Origin: Ideonella_A sp031398385
GTDB taxonomy: Bacteria; Pseudomonadota; Gammaproteobacteria; Burkholderiales; Burkholderiaceae_C
NCBI GenBank assembly: GCA_031398385.1
Contig: JANNNE010000145.1
Coordinates: forward strand, 1-64,000
DNA: 64,000 bases
Reading direction: 5' to 3'
The notes under the pieces were generated by a model that saw nothing but the letters and a program-made list of their open reading frames with translations, made no database searches and was not told where the DNA came from. Below, piece by piece: positions 45,887 to 54,302 of this stretch. How positions within the stretch are numbered: the first letter of the stretch is position 1; each line of letters starts with the position of its first letter. The position numbers were made by a program, and so were the translations under genes.

Positions 45887-46316
45887 CTTCGAAATCAGCG
45901 CAGGTAACGCGGGAACATCAGGTGCGGCGGCTTGAATCGACGGACGCACAATGCGGCCATGGGCCGAATGAGTACAACGCAGCAGCGCATCCTGAACCTC
46001 AGGCCCATGCGCAGCGCGCCGCAATGGTACCGGAAGCTGAGCCCCGCTCACCCCCGGGGCGGCCACCGACCCCACGCCAGCGCCTGGTCGGGCATATCCA
46101 GGCAGCCCTGCCGCAGGTGATGCGTCACGAACACGGGGTTCGCAGGCTTGTGCTGCAGCCCGGGCTGCCGTTATCGTCCGAGTCATGTTGTCCGACCGGC
46201 TCGATCGCTCGCAGTGGCAGCCAGCGGGGCGGAACACCGCTTGCATCGCTTGCGCTGCGCCGCTGCGCGCATTCGTGGGCGGATGTCGATCGGCATGCCG
46301 CGCCAAGGAGTGATGC
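45887..46316. other. 430-bp intergenic region between divergent export and GNAT genes
   Basis: No protein I can support is encoded here. The minus-strand frame of the export protein stays open upstream to 46306, but that extension lacks recognisable homology, is Ala/Arg-rich and would place the signal peptide internally. A GC hairpin GCCCCG/CGGGGC lies at 46041-46060. Promoters for both divergent genes should be inside, but I cannot place them with confidence. Confidence 0.5.
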
Positions 46317-46850
46317 GTGCAATCGGCTCAAGACCCCGACCCTGAAATTGCGGCCGAATCGCAGCGGCCGCTGATCGAGCTGGTCTATCCCGCGAGCGCC
46401 GAATTGCTCGATGAATGTGGACGGTTGTTTCGTGAGTACAGCGCCAGCCTGGGTGTCGACCTGTGTTTCCAGGATTTCGATACCGAACTGGCGGGCCTGC
46501 CGGGCGACTATGCCCCGTCGCGCGGCCAATTGTTGCTGGCCATCATCGACGGTGCGGTTGCAGGATGCGGGGCATTCCGGCCGCTGCCCGAGTGCGACTA
46601 TGCAAATGCCTGCGAAATGAAGCGCCTGTATGTGCGCCCGGCATTCCGCGGCTTCGGGATCGGGCGGTTGCTGGTGCAGGCACTGATCGACGATGCCGCG
46701 CGCGCAGGCTATTCTTCGGTGCTGCTGGACACGCTCGACGAGATGGAATCGGCACGCGGGCTTTACGCCTCGTTCGGCTTCGAGGAAATTCCGCCCTACT
46801 ATTTCAATCCGATTGCGGGCGCTCACTATCTGAAAGCTGAACTTGGCTGA
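46317..46850 (+). CDS. GNAT family N-acetyltransferase
   Basis: A 177-residue acetyl-CoA-dependent acetyltransferase. The acetyl-CoA loop is visible as MKRLYVRPAFRGFGIGRLLVQALID (about residues 100-125), with GYSSVLLDTLDEM and the C-terminal YASFGFEEIPPYYFNPI completing motif B. GTG 46317 is the start, since AAGGAG lies six bases upstream. The substrate is unknown. It is followed after 4 bp by an aldose-epimerase gene, so the three plus-strand genes here are probably one operon. Confidence 0.9.
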   Translation: MQSAQDPDPEIAAESQRPLIELVYPASAELLDECGRLFREYSASLGVDLCFQDFDTELAGLPGDYAPSRGQLLLAIIDGAVAGCGAFRPLPECDYANACEMKRLYVRPAFRGFGIGRLLVQALIDDAARAGYSSVLLDTLDEMESARGLYASFGFEEIPPYYFNPIAGAHYLKAELG

Positions 46851-46854
46851 TTCC

Positions 46855-47733
46855 ATGACCATCGACAAGACACGTGAAGACAGCCGCGCCGGCCGATTCG
46901 ATCTACATGCCGGTGCATTGCGCCTGGCGTTGCGCGCCGATCTGGGGGCCAGCATCGCCGGACTCTGGCATCGCGATACGCCCGTCCTGCGTTCGCTCGA
47001 TCCGGCCGAGCTCGATGATGTCGCACAGGCGGCGTGTTTTCCGCTGTTGCCCTATGCCAACCGGCTGGGCCATGGCCGCTTCCGGTTCAAGGGTCGTGAC
47101 CATTCGGTTTCGCAGAACTTGCCTGGCGAGCCGCATGCCTTGCATGGCGTGGGCTGGCGGCGCCCCTGGACCATCGATTCACACACCGCGCAGGATGCGG
47201 TGATGCGCCTGAGTCACCAGGCCGACGCCGACTGGCCCTACGCCTTCGAGGCGGTCGAGCATGTGAATCTGACGCCCAGCGCGCTTGGCATCCAGCTCAT
47301 CCTGACCAACACCGATGTCGCGCCGCAGCCGGTCGGAATGGGTTGGTGGCTGCGCTTCCCGAAACGTGCGCGCAGTCGTCTGCACATCGAACTGGGGCAG
47401 CGCTGGGAGGCCGACGTGACGGGCCTGCCGATCCGCAAGGTCAATCAGCCGGGCGTCGACGGCGATGTCTCGCACCTTGATTTCGACCATGCCTTCGAGG
47501 GCTGGAGCGGGCCGGCCCGCATCCGCGACGAACGCTTCTCTCTGCAACTGCGCGCGGGCACCTCGTACCTGGTGCTGCAAAGCCATCCTGACGACGACCA
47601 GTTTGCGATCGCGCCGTGCAGCCATGTACCGAATGCGATCCACATGGCCGATCCGACTGCGCATGGCCTGCGCAGTCTGCAGCCCGGCGAGAGCTGCGAG
47701 ATGTCGATGTCCATCGAAATCGCCGTTTTGTGA
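46855..47733 (+). CDS. aldose 1-epimerase (GalM) family protein
   Basis: A 292-residue galactose-mutarotase-fold enzyme that interconverts anomers of sugars. The conserved ACFPLLPYANRLGHGRFRFKG (about 63-83), HALHGVGWRRPW with a catalytic-type His (about 101), and a C-terminal region SYLVLQSHPDDDQFAIAPCS occur in the family; the exact sugar is not evident. ATG 46855 is used. Its stop overlaps the SMP-30 start (GTGA), and an epimerase next to a lactonase suggests processing of a sugar lactone or aldonic acid pathway. Confidence 0.87.
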   Translation: MTIDKTREDSRAGRFDLHAGALRLALRADLGASIAGLWHRDTPVLRSLDPAELDDVAQAACFPLLPYANRLGHGRFRFKGRDHSVSQNLPGEPHALHGVGWRRPWTIDSHTAQDAVMRLSHQADADWPYAFEAVEHVNLTPSALGIQLILTNTDVAPQPVGMGWWLRFPKRARSRLHIELGQRWEADVTGLPIRKVNQPGVDGDVSHLDFDHAFEGWSGPARIRDERFSLQLRAGTSYLVLQSHPDDDQFAIAPCSHVPNAIHMADPTAHGLRSLQPGESCEMSMSIEIAVL

Positions 47734-48641
47734 ACGGCGAGCCGGATCCCGCCCTTCGCGTGGCGGTCGCAACGCCCTGCCTGCTGGGCGAATCGCCGAT
47801 GTGGCACCCGCACGAGCAGAAGCTCTACTGGTGCGACATTCCCGGCCATCGGCTGCACCGCCTGGACCCGGGTACCGCGCTGAGCGAGTGCTGGGATTTC
47901 AAGACCGACCTGGCCTGTTGTGCGCCGACGACCGGACCTGAGCTGCTGCTGGCGATGCGCGATGGTGTGTGGCGATTCGATCCCGCAGACGCCAGCCGCA
48001 CCCGGATTGTCGACCCGCCCTACGACACGGCCCTCGAACGCTTCAACGATGGCAAATGCGATCCGCAAGGCCGTTTCTGGGTCGGCACCATCTACGAGCC
48101 TCGCCAGCCTGCGCTGGCGGCGCTCTACTGTCTCAAAGACGGCGAACTCGAGCGGCGCGCCACCGGCATCACGGTCTCGAATGGTCTGGCCTGGAGCCCG
48201 GATGGACGCACCATGTACTGGAGCGATACCAAGGCACATCGAATCGATTGCTTCGATGTCGACCTGCAATCCGGTGCCGTGTCGGGGCAGCGCTGCTTCG
48301 CGCAGTTCGCGCCGCGCGTGGAAGGTCAGCCGCTGGCTGATTACGGCGGACGACCCGATGGCGCCGCGGTCGATGCGCAGGGCTGCTACTGGGTCGCCAT
48401 GTTCGAGGGCGCCCGGCTGTTGCGCCTGTCGCCATCCGGCGCAATCCTGCGCGAGCTCCGCTTGCCGGTGCAATGCCCGACGATGGTCTGTTTCGGTGAT
48501 GCCGATCTGCGAACGCTCTACATCACGACGGCAAGCCACGGGCGCCCGCCCGCGGAACTGGCGGCGCAGCCATTGGCCGGCTGCGTGTTGAGCGTGCGTG
48601 TCGAGGTGCCCGGACTGCCCGCGAATTTCTTTGCCGGCTGA
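47730..48641 (+). CDS. SMP-30/gluconolactonase family protein
   Basis: A 303-residue six-bladed beta-propeller metal-dependent lactonase. Signature pieces are LLGESPMWHPHEQKLYWCDI with the metal-binding Glu in GESP (about residue 20), RFNDGKCDPQGRFWVGT (Asn and Asp ligands, about 105-121), GITVSNGLAWSPDGRTMYWSDT and GRPDGAAVDAQGCYWVAMF. Start GTG 47730 overlaps the epimerase stop. Likely hydrolyses sugar lactones formed by an aldose dehydrogenase not seen here. Confidence 0.92.
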   Translation: MNGEPDPALRVAVATPCLLGESPMWHPHEQKLYWCDIPGHRLHRLDPGTALSECWDFKTDLACCAPTTGPELLLAMRDGVWRFDPADASRTRIVDPPYDTALERFNDGKCDPQGRFWVGTIYEPRQPALAALYCLKDGELERRATGITVSNGLAWSPDGRTMYWSDTKAHRIDCFDVDLQSGAVSGQRCFAQFAPRVEGQPLADYGGRPDGAAVDAQGCYWVAMFEGARLLRLSPSGAILRELRLPVQCPTMVCFGDADLRTLYITTASHGRPPAELAAQPLAGCVLSVRVEVPGLPANFFAG

Positions 48642-48717
48642 ACCTGCTCAGCTCGTTTGTCGTGGCCCGATCCGACAGGGCGCGATGTTGGGGCGAAGAA
48701 ACATCGGCATCCCCATT

Positions 48718-48746
48718 TTGGGGTGGGGTGGGTTTACACGTATAAT
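48718..48746 (+). promoter_or_regulatory. candidate sigma-70 promoter of the atp operon
   Basis: A perfect -10 TATAAT at 48741-48746 follows a 17-bp spacer from TTGGGT (48718-48723, three of six -35 matches). It is about 100 bp upstream of atpI in an otherwise gene-free 206-bp gap. A small hairpin CCCCA-TTT-TGGGG overlaps the -35. Confidence 0.55.
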
Positions 48747-48847
48747 TCCGAGGCTTTGCTGCAGGTGATGTGGCCTGTCTGTGCGGTACGTCCTGCGGCC
48801 TCGCCTGCGGGTGTGGCCGCCGACCTGTCCTCTTACCCTCGAATTCG

Positions 48848-49285
48848 ATGTCTTTTGACGATGCGGTAGACGATCGAGCCTTCAAGGTTCTGAGTGCGCA
48901 GGAAGCGCATCAGTTCCGTGACAAGCTCAAGATGGTTTCGCCGTGGCGTGTGGTGTGGGTGCAGCTTGCCGTGGGCTTGCTTTGCGTTGCGGTGGCGTGG
49001 CTCTGGTCGCGGCAACCGTCGGTGGCGTGGTCGGCACTGTATGGTGCCCTCGCCACGGTGGTGCCGAGTGCCTTGCTGGCACGCGGGATGACCCGGTGGA
49101 CCTCGTCGGCCGTGTCGGCCGCGCTCAGGTTCATGCTGTGGGAAATGTTGAAGATTGGTTCGGCGATCGCGTTGTTGGTGATCGCCTCGCGGGTGGTGCC
49201 CCAGCTCAGTTGGCCGGCGTTGTTGCTGACCATGGTGGTGTGCATCAAGGTGAACTGGTTCGCGCTGCTGTGGCGCGGACGTTGA
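48848..49285 (+). CDS. atpI: ATP synthase subunit I (AtpI)
   Basis: A 145-residue membrane protein with four helices (about 33-52, 60-75, 93-113, 118-138) that helps assemble the c-ring and leads the operon. Recognisable segments are FRDKLKMVSPWRVVWVQLAVGLL and ALYGALATVVPSALLARGMT. The ATG at 48848 is used. It is followed 25 bp later by atpB. This long form with a hydrophilic N-terminal 30 residues is typical of betaproteobacteria. Confidence 0.9.
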   Translation: MSFDDAVDDRAFKVLSAQEAHQFRDKLKMVSPWRVVWVQLAVGLLCVAVAWLWSRQPSVAWSALYGALATVVPSALLARGMTRWTSSAVSAALRFMLWEMLKIGSAIALLVIASRVVPQLSWPALLLTMVVCIKVNWFALLWRGR

Positions 49286-49310
49286 GAATTTCTCGTTTTC
49301 AGGATCAAGA

Positions 49311-50162
49311 ATGGCAACCGAAGGCCAGGCGCCCACCGCCGGTGAATATGTCATCCACCATCTGCAGCATCTGCAGAATGGCAAGCAGCAATCGGTGGTC
49401 GATTTCTCGATCATCAACCTCGATTCGGTGTTCTTCGCGGTCGTGCTGGGTGCGCTCGGCTGCTGGGTGTTGTGGCTGGCTGCGCGCAAGGCCACCTCGG
49501 GTGTGCCGGGGCGCTTCCAGGCGGCGGTCGAGGTGCTGGTCGAGATGGTCGACAGCCAGGCCAAAGGCATCATCCACAACGCCAACAGCCGCAAACTGGT
49601 CGCCCCGCTGGCGCTGACGGTGTTCATTTGGATCTTCCTGATGAACGCGATGGACCTGCTACCGGTCGATCTGATTCCGCAGGCCTGGCACGTCGTTGGT
49701 CCGGCGCTGGGCGCGCCCGACTACATGCGTGTCGTCCCGACCGCCGATCTGTCGATCACGATGGCGCTGTCGCTCGGCGTGTTGCTGGTCAGCCTGTTCT
49801 ACAACATCAAGATCAAGGGTGCGGGTGGCTGGGTCCACGAGTTGTTTACCGCACCGTTCGGCAACAAGTGGTTCCTGTATCCGGTCAACTTCGCGATGCA
49901 GATCATCGAATTCGTCGCCAAGACGGTTTCGCACGGCATGCGGTTGTTCGGCAACATGTATGCGGGCGAGCTGATCTTCATGCTGATCGCGATGATGGGT
50001 GGCGCGTTCGCCCTCACCGGCACCGGGATCGCGCTGTTCCTGGGCCACATCGTCGCCGGCTCGGCCTGGGCCATTTTCCACATCCTGATCATCACCTTGC
50101 AGGCCTTCATCTTCATGATGTTGACGCTCGTCTATGTCGGGCAGGCCCACGATTCACATTGA
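49311..50162 (+). CDS. atpB: F0 ATP synthase subunit a
   Basis: Membrane stator subunit (283 residues) that forms the proton half-channels next to the c-ring. The essential arginine lies in SHGMRLFGNMYAGELI (about residues 205-220), and the C-terminal helix carries WAIFHILIITLQAFIFMMLTLVYVG. The N-terminal segment TAGEYVIHHLQHLQNGKQQS is typical for proteobacterial subunit a. Located between atpI and atpE. Confidence 0.97.
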   Translation: MATEGQAPTAGEYVIHHLQHLQNGKQQSVVDFSIINLDSVFFAVVLGALGCWVLWLAARKATSGVPGRFQAAVEVLVEMVDSQAKGIIHNANSRKLVAPLALTVFIWIFLMNAMDLLPVDLIPQAWHVVGPALGAPDYMRVVPTADLSITMALSLGVLLVSLFYNIKIKGAGGWVHELFTAPFGNKWFLYPVNFAMQIIEFVAKTVSHGMRLFGNMYAGELIFMLIAMMGGAFALTGTGIALFLGHIVAGSAWAIFHILIITLQAFIFMMLTLVYVGQAHDSH

Positions 50163-50176
50163 CCGGATGCGCGCCG

Positions 50177-50251
50177 CCCCGATCGGGGTGGTTCGGCTAG
50201 TACCCCGCTTTATCTTTTCCGCTTTTTATACAACCCCAAGAAGGAGTCATC
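50177..50251 (+). promoter_or_regulatory. atpE leader: hairpin plus U-rich tract
   Basis: A perfect palindrome CCCCGATCGGGG (50177-50188) is followed by a pyrimidine/T-rich stretch (about 50205-50229, including TTTATCTTTTCCGCTTTTTA) and then AAGAAGGAG before the atpE ATG. In E. coli a U-rich enhancer before atpE raises translation so that the c subunit is made in excess; this layout is similar. Confidence 0.5.
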
Positions 50252-50515
50252 ATGGAAGTCATTAGCTTTGTCGCGCTTGCTGCTGGTCTGATCATCGGTC
50301 TGGGCGCCGTCGGTGCCTGTATCGGCATCGGCATCATGGGCAGCAAATACCTTGAATCGGCTGCGCGTCAGCCGGAGCTGATGAATGAACTGCAGACCAA
50401 GATGTTCCTGCTGGCTGGTCTGATCGACGCGGCGTTCATCATCGGCACCGGTATCGCGCTGTGGTTCGCCACCGCCAACCCGTTCCTGGCGCAGATTGCC
50501 AACCTGCCGAAATAA
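50252..50515 (+). CDS. atpE: F0 ATP synthase subunit c
   Basis: Two-helix c-ring proteolipid of 87 residues. The glycine zipper GLGAVGACIGIGIMG is in helix 1 and the ion-binding carboxylate is Asp59 in LLAGLIDAAFIIG of helix 2. The usual sodium-binding signature residues are not apparent, so the enzyme is probably proton-driven. AAGGAG lies 5 bp upstream of the ATG. Confidence 0.97.
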   Translation: MEVISFVALAAGLIIGLGAVGACIGIGIMGSKYLESAARQPELMNELQTKMFLLAGLIDAAFIIGTGIALWFATANPFLAQIANLPK

Positions 50516-50596
50516 GCGGCTCGCCAGAGCCCTTGCTCCGGCAAGTCGCAGCGGCTTGACCGCCGCCATCACTACTTTTGTTGCAGAGGCAATAAC

Positions 50597-51067
50597 GTGA
50601 GCATCAACGCTACGCTGATCGCCCAGTTGATCGTCTTTCTGATCCTCGTCTGGTTCACGATGAAATTCGTGTGGCCGCCGATCACCAAGGCGCTCGACGA
50701 GCGCGCGACCAAGATCGCCGAAGGCCTGTCGGCTGCCGACAAGGCCAAGGCCGAATTGAGCGCCGCCAACCAACGTGTCGAGGCCCAGTTGTCGGCCGCT
50801 CGAACCGACGCCGCCCAGCGCCTGGCCGATGCCGAGCGCCTGGCGCAAAGCATGGTCGAGGAAGCCAAGACCCGCGCCAGCGAAGAGGGCGCGAAAATCG
50901 TCGCCGCGGCCAAGTCCGAAGCCGAGCAGGAATCGATCAAGGCGCGCGAATCCCTGCGCGACGAAGTCGCCCAGCTGGCCATCAAGGGTGCCGAGCAGAT
51001 CCTGCGCCGCGAAGTCAACGCCGGTGTTCACGCCGAGTTGTTGGGTCGCCTGAAGACCGAGCTCTGA
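50597..51067 (+). CDS. atpF: F0 ATP synthase subunit b
   Basis: Peripheral-stalk subunit, 156 residues. One N-terminal membrane helix (LIAQLIVFLILVWFTMKFVW, about 7-26) is followed by a long hydrophilic helix rich in Ala, Glu and Lys that dimerises as a coiled coil. The start at 50597 is GTG. The next gene atpH begins 2 bp after its stop. Confidence 0.96.
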   Translation: MSINATLIAQLIVFLILVWFTMKFVWPPITKALDERATKIAEGLSAADKAKAELSAANQRVEAQLSAARTDAAQRLADAERLAQSMVEEAKTRASEEGAKIVAAAKSEAEQESIKARESLRDEVAQLAIKGAEQILRREVNAGVHAELLGRLKTEL

Positions 51068-51069
51068 GC

Positions 51070-51603
51070 ATGGCCGAGATCGCAACCATTGCCCGTCCCT
51101 ATGCCGAGGCGCTGTTCAAGGTGACCCGGAATGGCGACCTGAACGGCAGCGTCGCGGAAATCGAAGCGGTTGCTGCAGTGGCCGCCGATCCGCAGGTGCT
51201 GCATCTGGCCGACAGCCCGCTCAGCAATGCGGATCAGGTTCTCGAACTGATCGTTTCGGTGGTCGGTCGACCCTTGTCTTCGACCACGACCAACCTGCTG
51301 AAGGCGGTGATCGACAATGGCCGGCTGGCCGCGATGCCGGAACTTGCATCGCAGTTTCATGCACTGGCCAATGCGCAGTCGGGCGTTTCCGAGGCGGTGG
51401 TGTACAGCGCCTTCGAAATGGACGATGCGCAGCTCGCTGACGTGCTGAAGGCGCTCGAGCGGCGATTCAAGCGCAAGCTCAGCGGTCGGGTCGAAATCGA
51501 GCCTGAATTGATCGGCGGCATCCGGGTCGTGGTCGGTGACGAAGTACTCGACACCTCGATCAAGGCCAGATTGCAGCAAATGAAGATGGCGCTGACGGCC
51601 TGA
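51070..51603 (+). CDS. atpH: F1 ATP synthase subunit delta
   Basis: Stalk subunit of 177 residues linking b to the alpha-beta head. The N-terminal MAEIATIARPYAEALFKVTR and the C-terminal VEIEPELIGGIRVVVGDEVLDTSIKARLQQM are clear family signatures. The ATG at 51070 follows atpF almost directly. Confidence 0.96.
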   Translation: MAEIATIARPYAEALFKVTRNGDLNGSVAEIEAVAAVAADPQVLHLADSPLSNADQVLELIVSVVGRPLSSTTTNLLKAVIDNGRLAAMPELASQFHALANAQSGVSEAVVYSAFEMDDAQLADVLKALERRFKRKLSGRVEIEPELIGGIRVVVGDEVLDTSIKARLQQMKMALTA

Positions 51604-51714
51604 CGGCCGACTCGCTGTCCACCGTATCGGATCCGACCTTGCGCTTCGCCTTCGCTGCCGGCTGCTCCGGCCCGCAGGATGTGCACGGTGCAACGCAAAG
51701 ACTGGAGATAGACC

Positions 51715-53268
51715 ATGCAATTGAACCCCGCTGAAATTTCAGAACTGATCAAGAGCCGCATCGAGGGCCTGGGTGCCGCGGCTGACGTGCGCAACCAGGG
51801 CACCGTCGTCTCGGTGACCGACGGCATCTGCCGCGTGCACGGCCTGTCCGACGCGATGCAGGGCGAAATGCTCGAATTCCCGTCTGCTCCCGATGGCTCG
51901 CAGACTTTTGGCCTGGCGCTGAATCTCGAGCGCGACTCGGTCGGCGCGGTGATCTTGGGCGAATACGAACACATCTCCGAAGGCGATACGGTCAAGTGCA
52001 CCGGTCGCATTCTCGAAGTGCCGATCGGCCCCGAGCTGAAGGGCCGTGTGGTCAATGCGCTGGGCGCGCCGATCGACGGCAAGGGACCGATCAACGCCAA
52101 GATGAGCGCGCCGATCGAGAAGATCGCGCCTGGCGTGATCGCCCGCAAATCGGTCGACCAGCCGATGCAGACCGGCCTGAAGTCGATCGACTCGATGGTG
52201 CCGATCGGCCGTGGCCAGCGCGAACTGATCATCGGCGACCGCCAGACCGGCAAGACCGCGGTGGCGATCGACACGATCATCAACCAGAAGGGTCAGAACA
52301 TGACCTGCATCTACGTCGCGATCGGCCAGAAGGCGTCGTCGATCAAGAACGTGGTGCGTGCGCTCGAAGCCAACGGCGCGATGGAGTTCACGATCGTCGT
52401 CGCCGCTTCGGCTGCCGAATCGGCCGCGATGCAATATGTGTCGGCCTATTCGGGCTGCACGATGGGCGAATATTTCCGTGACCGCGGCGAAGACGCGCTG
52501 ATCATCTATGACGACCTGTCCAAACAGGCCGTCGCCTATCGCCAGGTGTCGCTGCTGCTGCGCCGCCCGCCAGGCCGCGAAGCCTATCCGGGCGACGTGT
52601 TCTATTTGCACTCGCGTCTGCTCGAGCGTGCGGCGCGCGTCAATGCCGATTATGTCGAAGCCTTCACGAATGGCGAAGTCAAGGGCCGGACCGGCTCGCT
52701 GACTGCGCTGCCGATCATCGAGACGCAGGCTGGCGATGTGTCGGCTTTCGTGCCGACCAACGTAATCTCGATCACCGACGGCCAGATCTTTCTCGAGACC
52801 TCGCTGTTCAACGCCGGCATCCGCCCCGCGATCAACGCCGGTATCTCGGTGTCGCGGGTCGGTTCGTCGGCGCAAACCAAGGTCATCAAGGGCCTGTCGG
52901 GCGGTATCCGTACCGACCTGGCGCAGTACCGTGAGCTGGCCGCGTTCGCGCAGTTCGCGTCCGACCTCGACGAAGCCACCCGCAAGCAGCTCGACCGCGG
53001 TGCACGCGTCACCGAGCTGCTGAAGCAGGCGCAGTATTCGCCGCTGCCGATCTCGCTGATGGGCGCGACGCTGTTCGCGGTCAACAAGGGCTTCATGGAC
53101 GATGTCGATGTCAAGAAGGTGCTGGCGTTCGAGTCCGGCCTGCACAGCTTCCTGAAGTCCAGCCATGCCGCGCTGCTGAAGAAGATCGAAGATACGAAGC
53201 AGCTCGACAAGGATGCCGAAGCCGAGATGACAGCTGCCGTGACCGCCTTCAAGAAATCGTTCGCCTGA
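51715..53268 (+). CDS. atpA: F1 ATP synthase subunit alpha
   Basis: Regulatory nucleotide-binding subunit, 517 residues. The N-terminal MQLNPAEISELIKSRIEGL, P-loop GDRQTGKTAVAIDTI (about 170), SDEAIRY-type region SAAESAAMQYVSAYSGC and RRPPGREAYPGDVFYLHSRLLERAAR are present. About 110 bp separate it from atpH, somewhat more than the other gaps in the operon. Confidence 0.98.
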   Translation: MQLNPAEISELIKSRIEGLGAAADVRNQGTVVSVTDGICRVHGLSDAMQGEMLEFPSAPDGSQTFGLALNLERDSVGAVILGEYEHISEGDTVKCTGRILEVPIGPELKGRVVNALGAPIDGKGPINAKMSAPIEKIAPGVIARKSVDQPMQTGLKSIDSMVPIGRGQRELIIGDRQTGKTAVAIDTIINQKGQNMTCIYVAIGQKASSIKNVVRALEANGAMEFTIVVAASAAESAAMQYVSAYSGCTMGEYFRDRGEDALIIYDDLSKQAVAYRQVSLLLRRPPGREAYPGDVFYLHSRLLERAARVNADYVEAFTNGEVKGRTGSLTALPIIETQAGDVSAFVPTNVISITDGQIFLETSLFNAGIRPAINAGISVSRVGSSAQTKVIKGLSGGIRTDLAQYRELAAFAQFASDLDEATRKQLDRGARVTELLKQAQYSPLPISLMGATLFAVNKGFMDDVDVKKVLAFESGLHSFLKSSHAALLKKIEDTKQLDKDAEAEMTAAVTAFKKSFA

Positions 53269-53379
53269 CATGTTGTTGGCCCCCACGTCACTTCGTTCCT
53301 GCCACCCGAGGGCGCGCCCAGCCGCCCTGGGGCGGCCTGGCGACGGCCGCGACGCCGCTAGCAAACAAGGAGCCCACTG

Positions 53380-54246
53380 ATGGCAGCAGGCAAGGAAATA
53401 CGCGGCAAGATCAAATCGGTGGAGAACACCAAGAAGATCACCAAGGCCATGGAGATGGTTGCCGCCTCGAAGATGCGCAAGGCGCAGGAGCGCATGCGCG
53501 CGGCGCGCCCGTACGCCGAGAAGGTTCGCAGTCTGGCCGCCAACCTGGCGCAGGCGACGCCCGAATACAAACACCCGTTCATGCGGAACAACGATTCGGC
53601 CAAGACCGTCGGCTTCATCGTCGTGACGACCGACAAGGGTCTGTGTGGGGGCCTGAACACCAACCTGTTGCGTGCGACCACCGCCAAGCTGAAGGAAGTC
53701 GAAGCCGAAGGCTCGAAGATCGAGGCTGTGGCGATCGGCAACAAGGGTTTCGGCTTTCTGAACCGCATTGGCGCAAAGGTCGTCGCGCATGCGACGCAGC
53801 TGGGTGACAAGCCCCACCTCGATTCGCTGATCGGTCCGGTCAAGGTCTTGTTCGACGCCTATGCGGAAGGCCGGCTGAGCGCGGTCTATCTCTGCTACAC
53901 CCGATTCATCAATACGATGAAGCAGGAATCGGTGGTCCAGCAGCTGTTGCCCTTGTCGGCTGAAAGCATGGTCAGCGACAGCAAGCATGGCTGGGACTAT
54001 CTGTATGAGCCCGATGCGCCGTCGGTCATCAACGAGTTGTTGATGCGCTACACCGAGGCGCTGGTATTCCAAGCCGTCGCCGAGAACATGGCGTCCGAAC
54101 AGTCGGCCCGCATGGTGGCGATGAAGTCGGCAACCGACAACGCCGGCAGCGTGATCGGTGAACTGAAACTCGTCTACAACAAGACGCGGCAGGCGGCGAT
54201 CACCAAGGAACTGTCCGAAATCGTCGCCGGCGCGGCTGCGGTCTGA
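53380..54246 (+). CDS. atpG: F1 ATP synthase subunit gamma
   Basis: Central rotor shaft, 288 residues. It starts AAGKEIRGKIKSVENTKKIT and ends with the long helix NAGSVIGELKLVYNKTRQAA and ITKELSEIVAGAAAV, both typical. Preceded by AAGGAG six bases before the ATG. Confidence 0.97.
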   Translation: MAAGKEIRGKIKSVENTKKITKAMEMVAASKMRKAQERMRAARPYAEKVRSLAANLAQATPEYKHPFMRNNDSAKTVGFIVVTTDKGLCGGLNTNLLRATTAKLKEVEAEGSKIEAVAIGNKGFGFLNRIGAKVVAHATQLGDKPHLDSLIGPVKVLFDAYAEGRLSAVYLCYTRFINTMKQESVVQQLLPLSAESMVSDSKHGWDYLYEPDAPSVINELLMRYTEALVFQAVAENMASEQSARMVAMKSATDNAGSVIGELKLVYNKTRQAAITKELSEIVAGAAAV

Positions 54247-54302
54247 TCCGCGCAGCGTACTGACATCAAAGAATCTGATTCAAAGGTCTAAGGAAAAACA
54301 CA

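Noticed and set aside
45887..46306. 140-codon upstream extension of the SLBB export protein
   Set aside because: It would bury the signal peptide inside the protein and is Ala/Arg-rich without homology; starts at 45886 or 45874 are better.
51739..54072. 777-codon open frame antisense to atpA/atpG
   Set aside because: Antisense shadow; rich in Asp, Arg and His with no domain, and it crosses a gene boundary of the atp operon.
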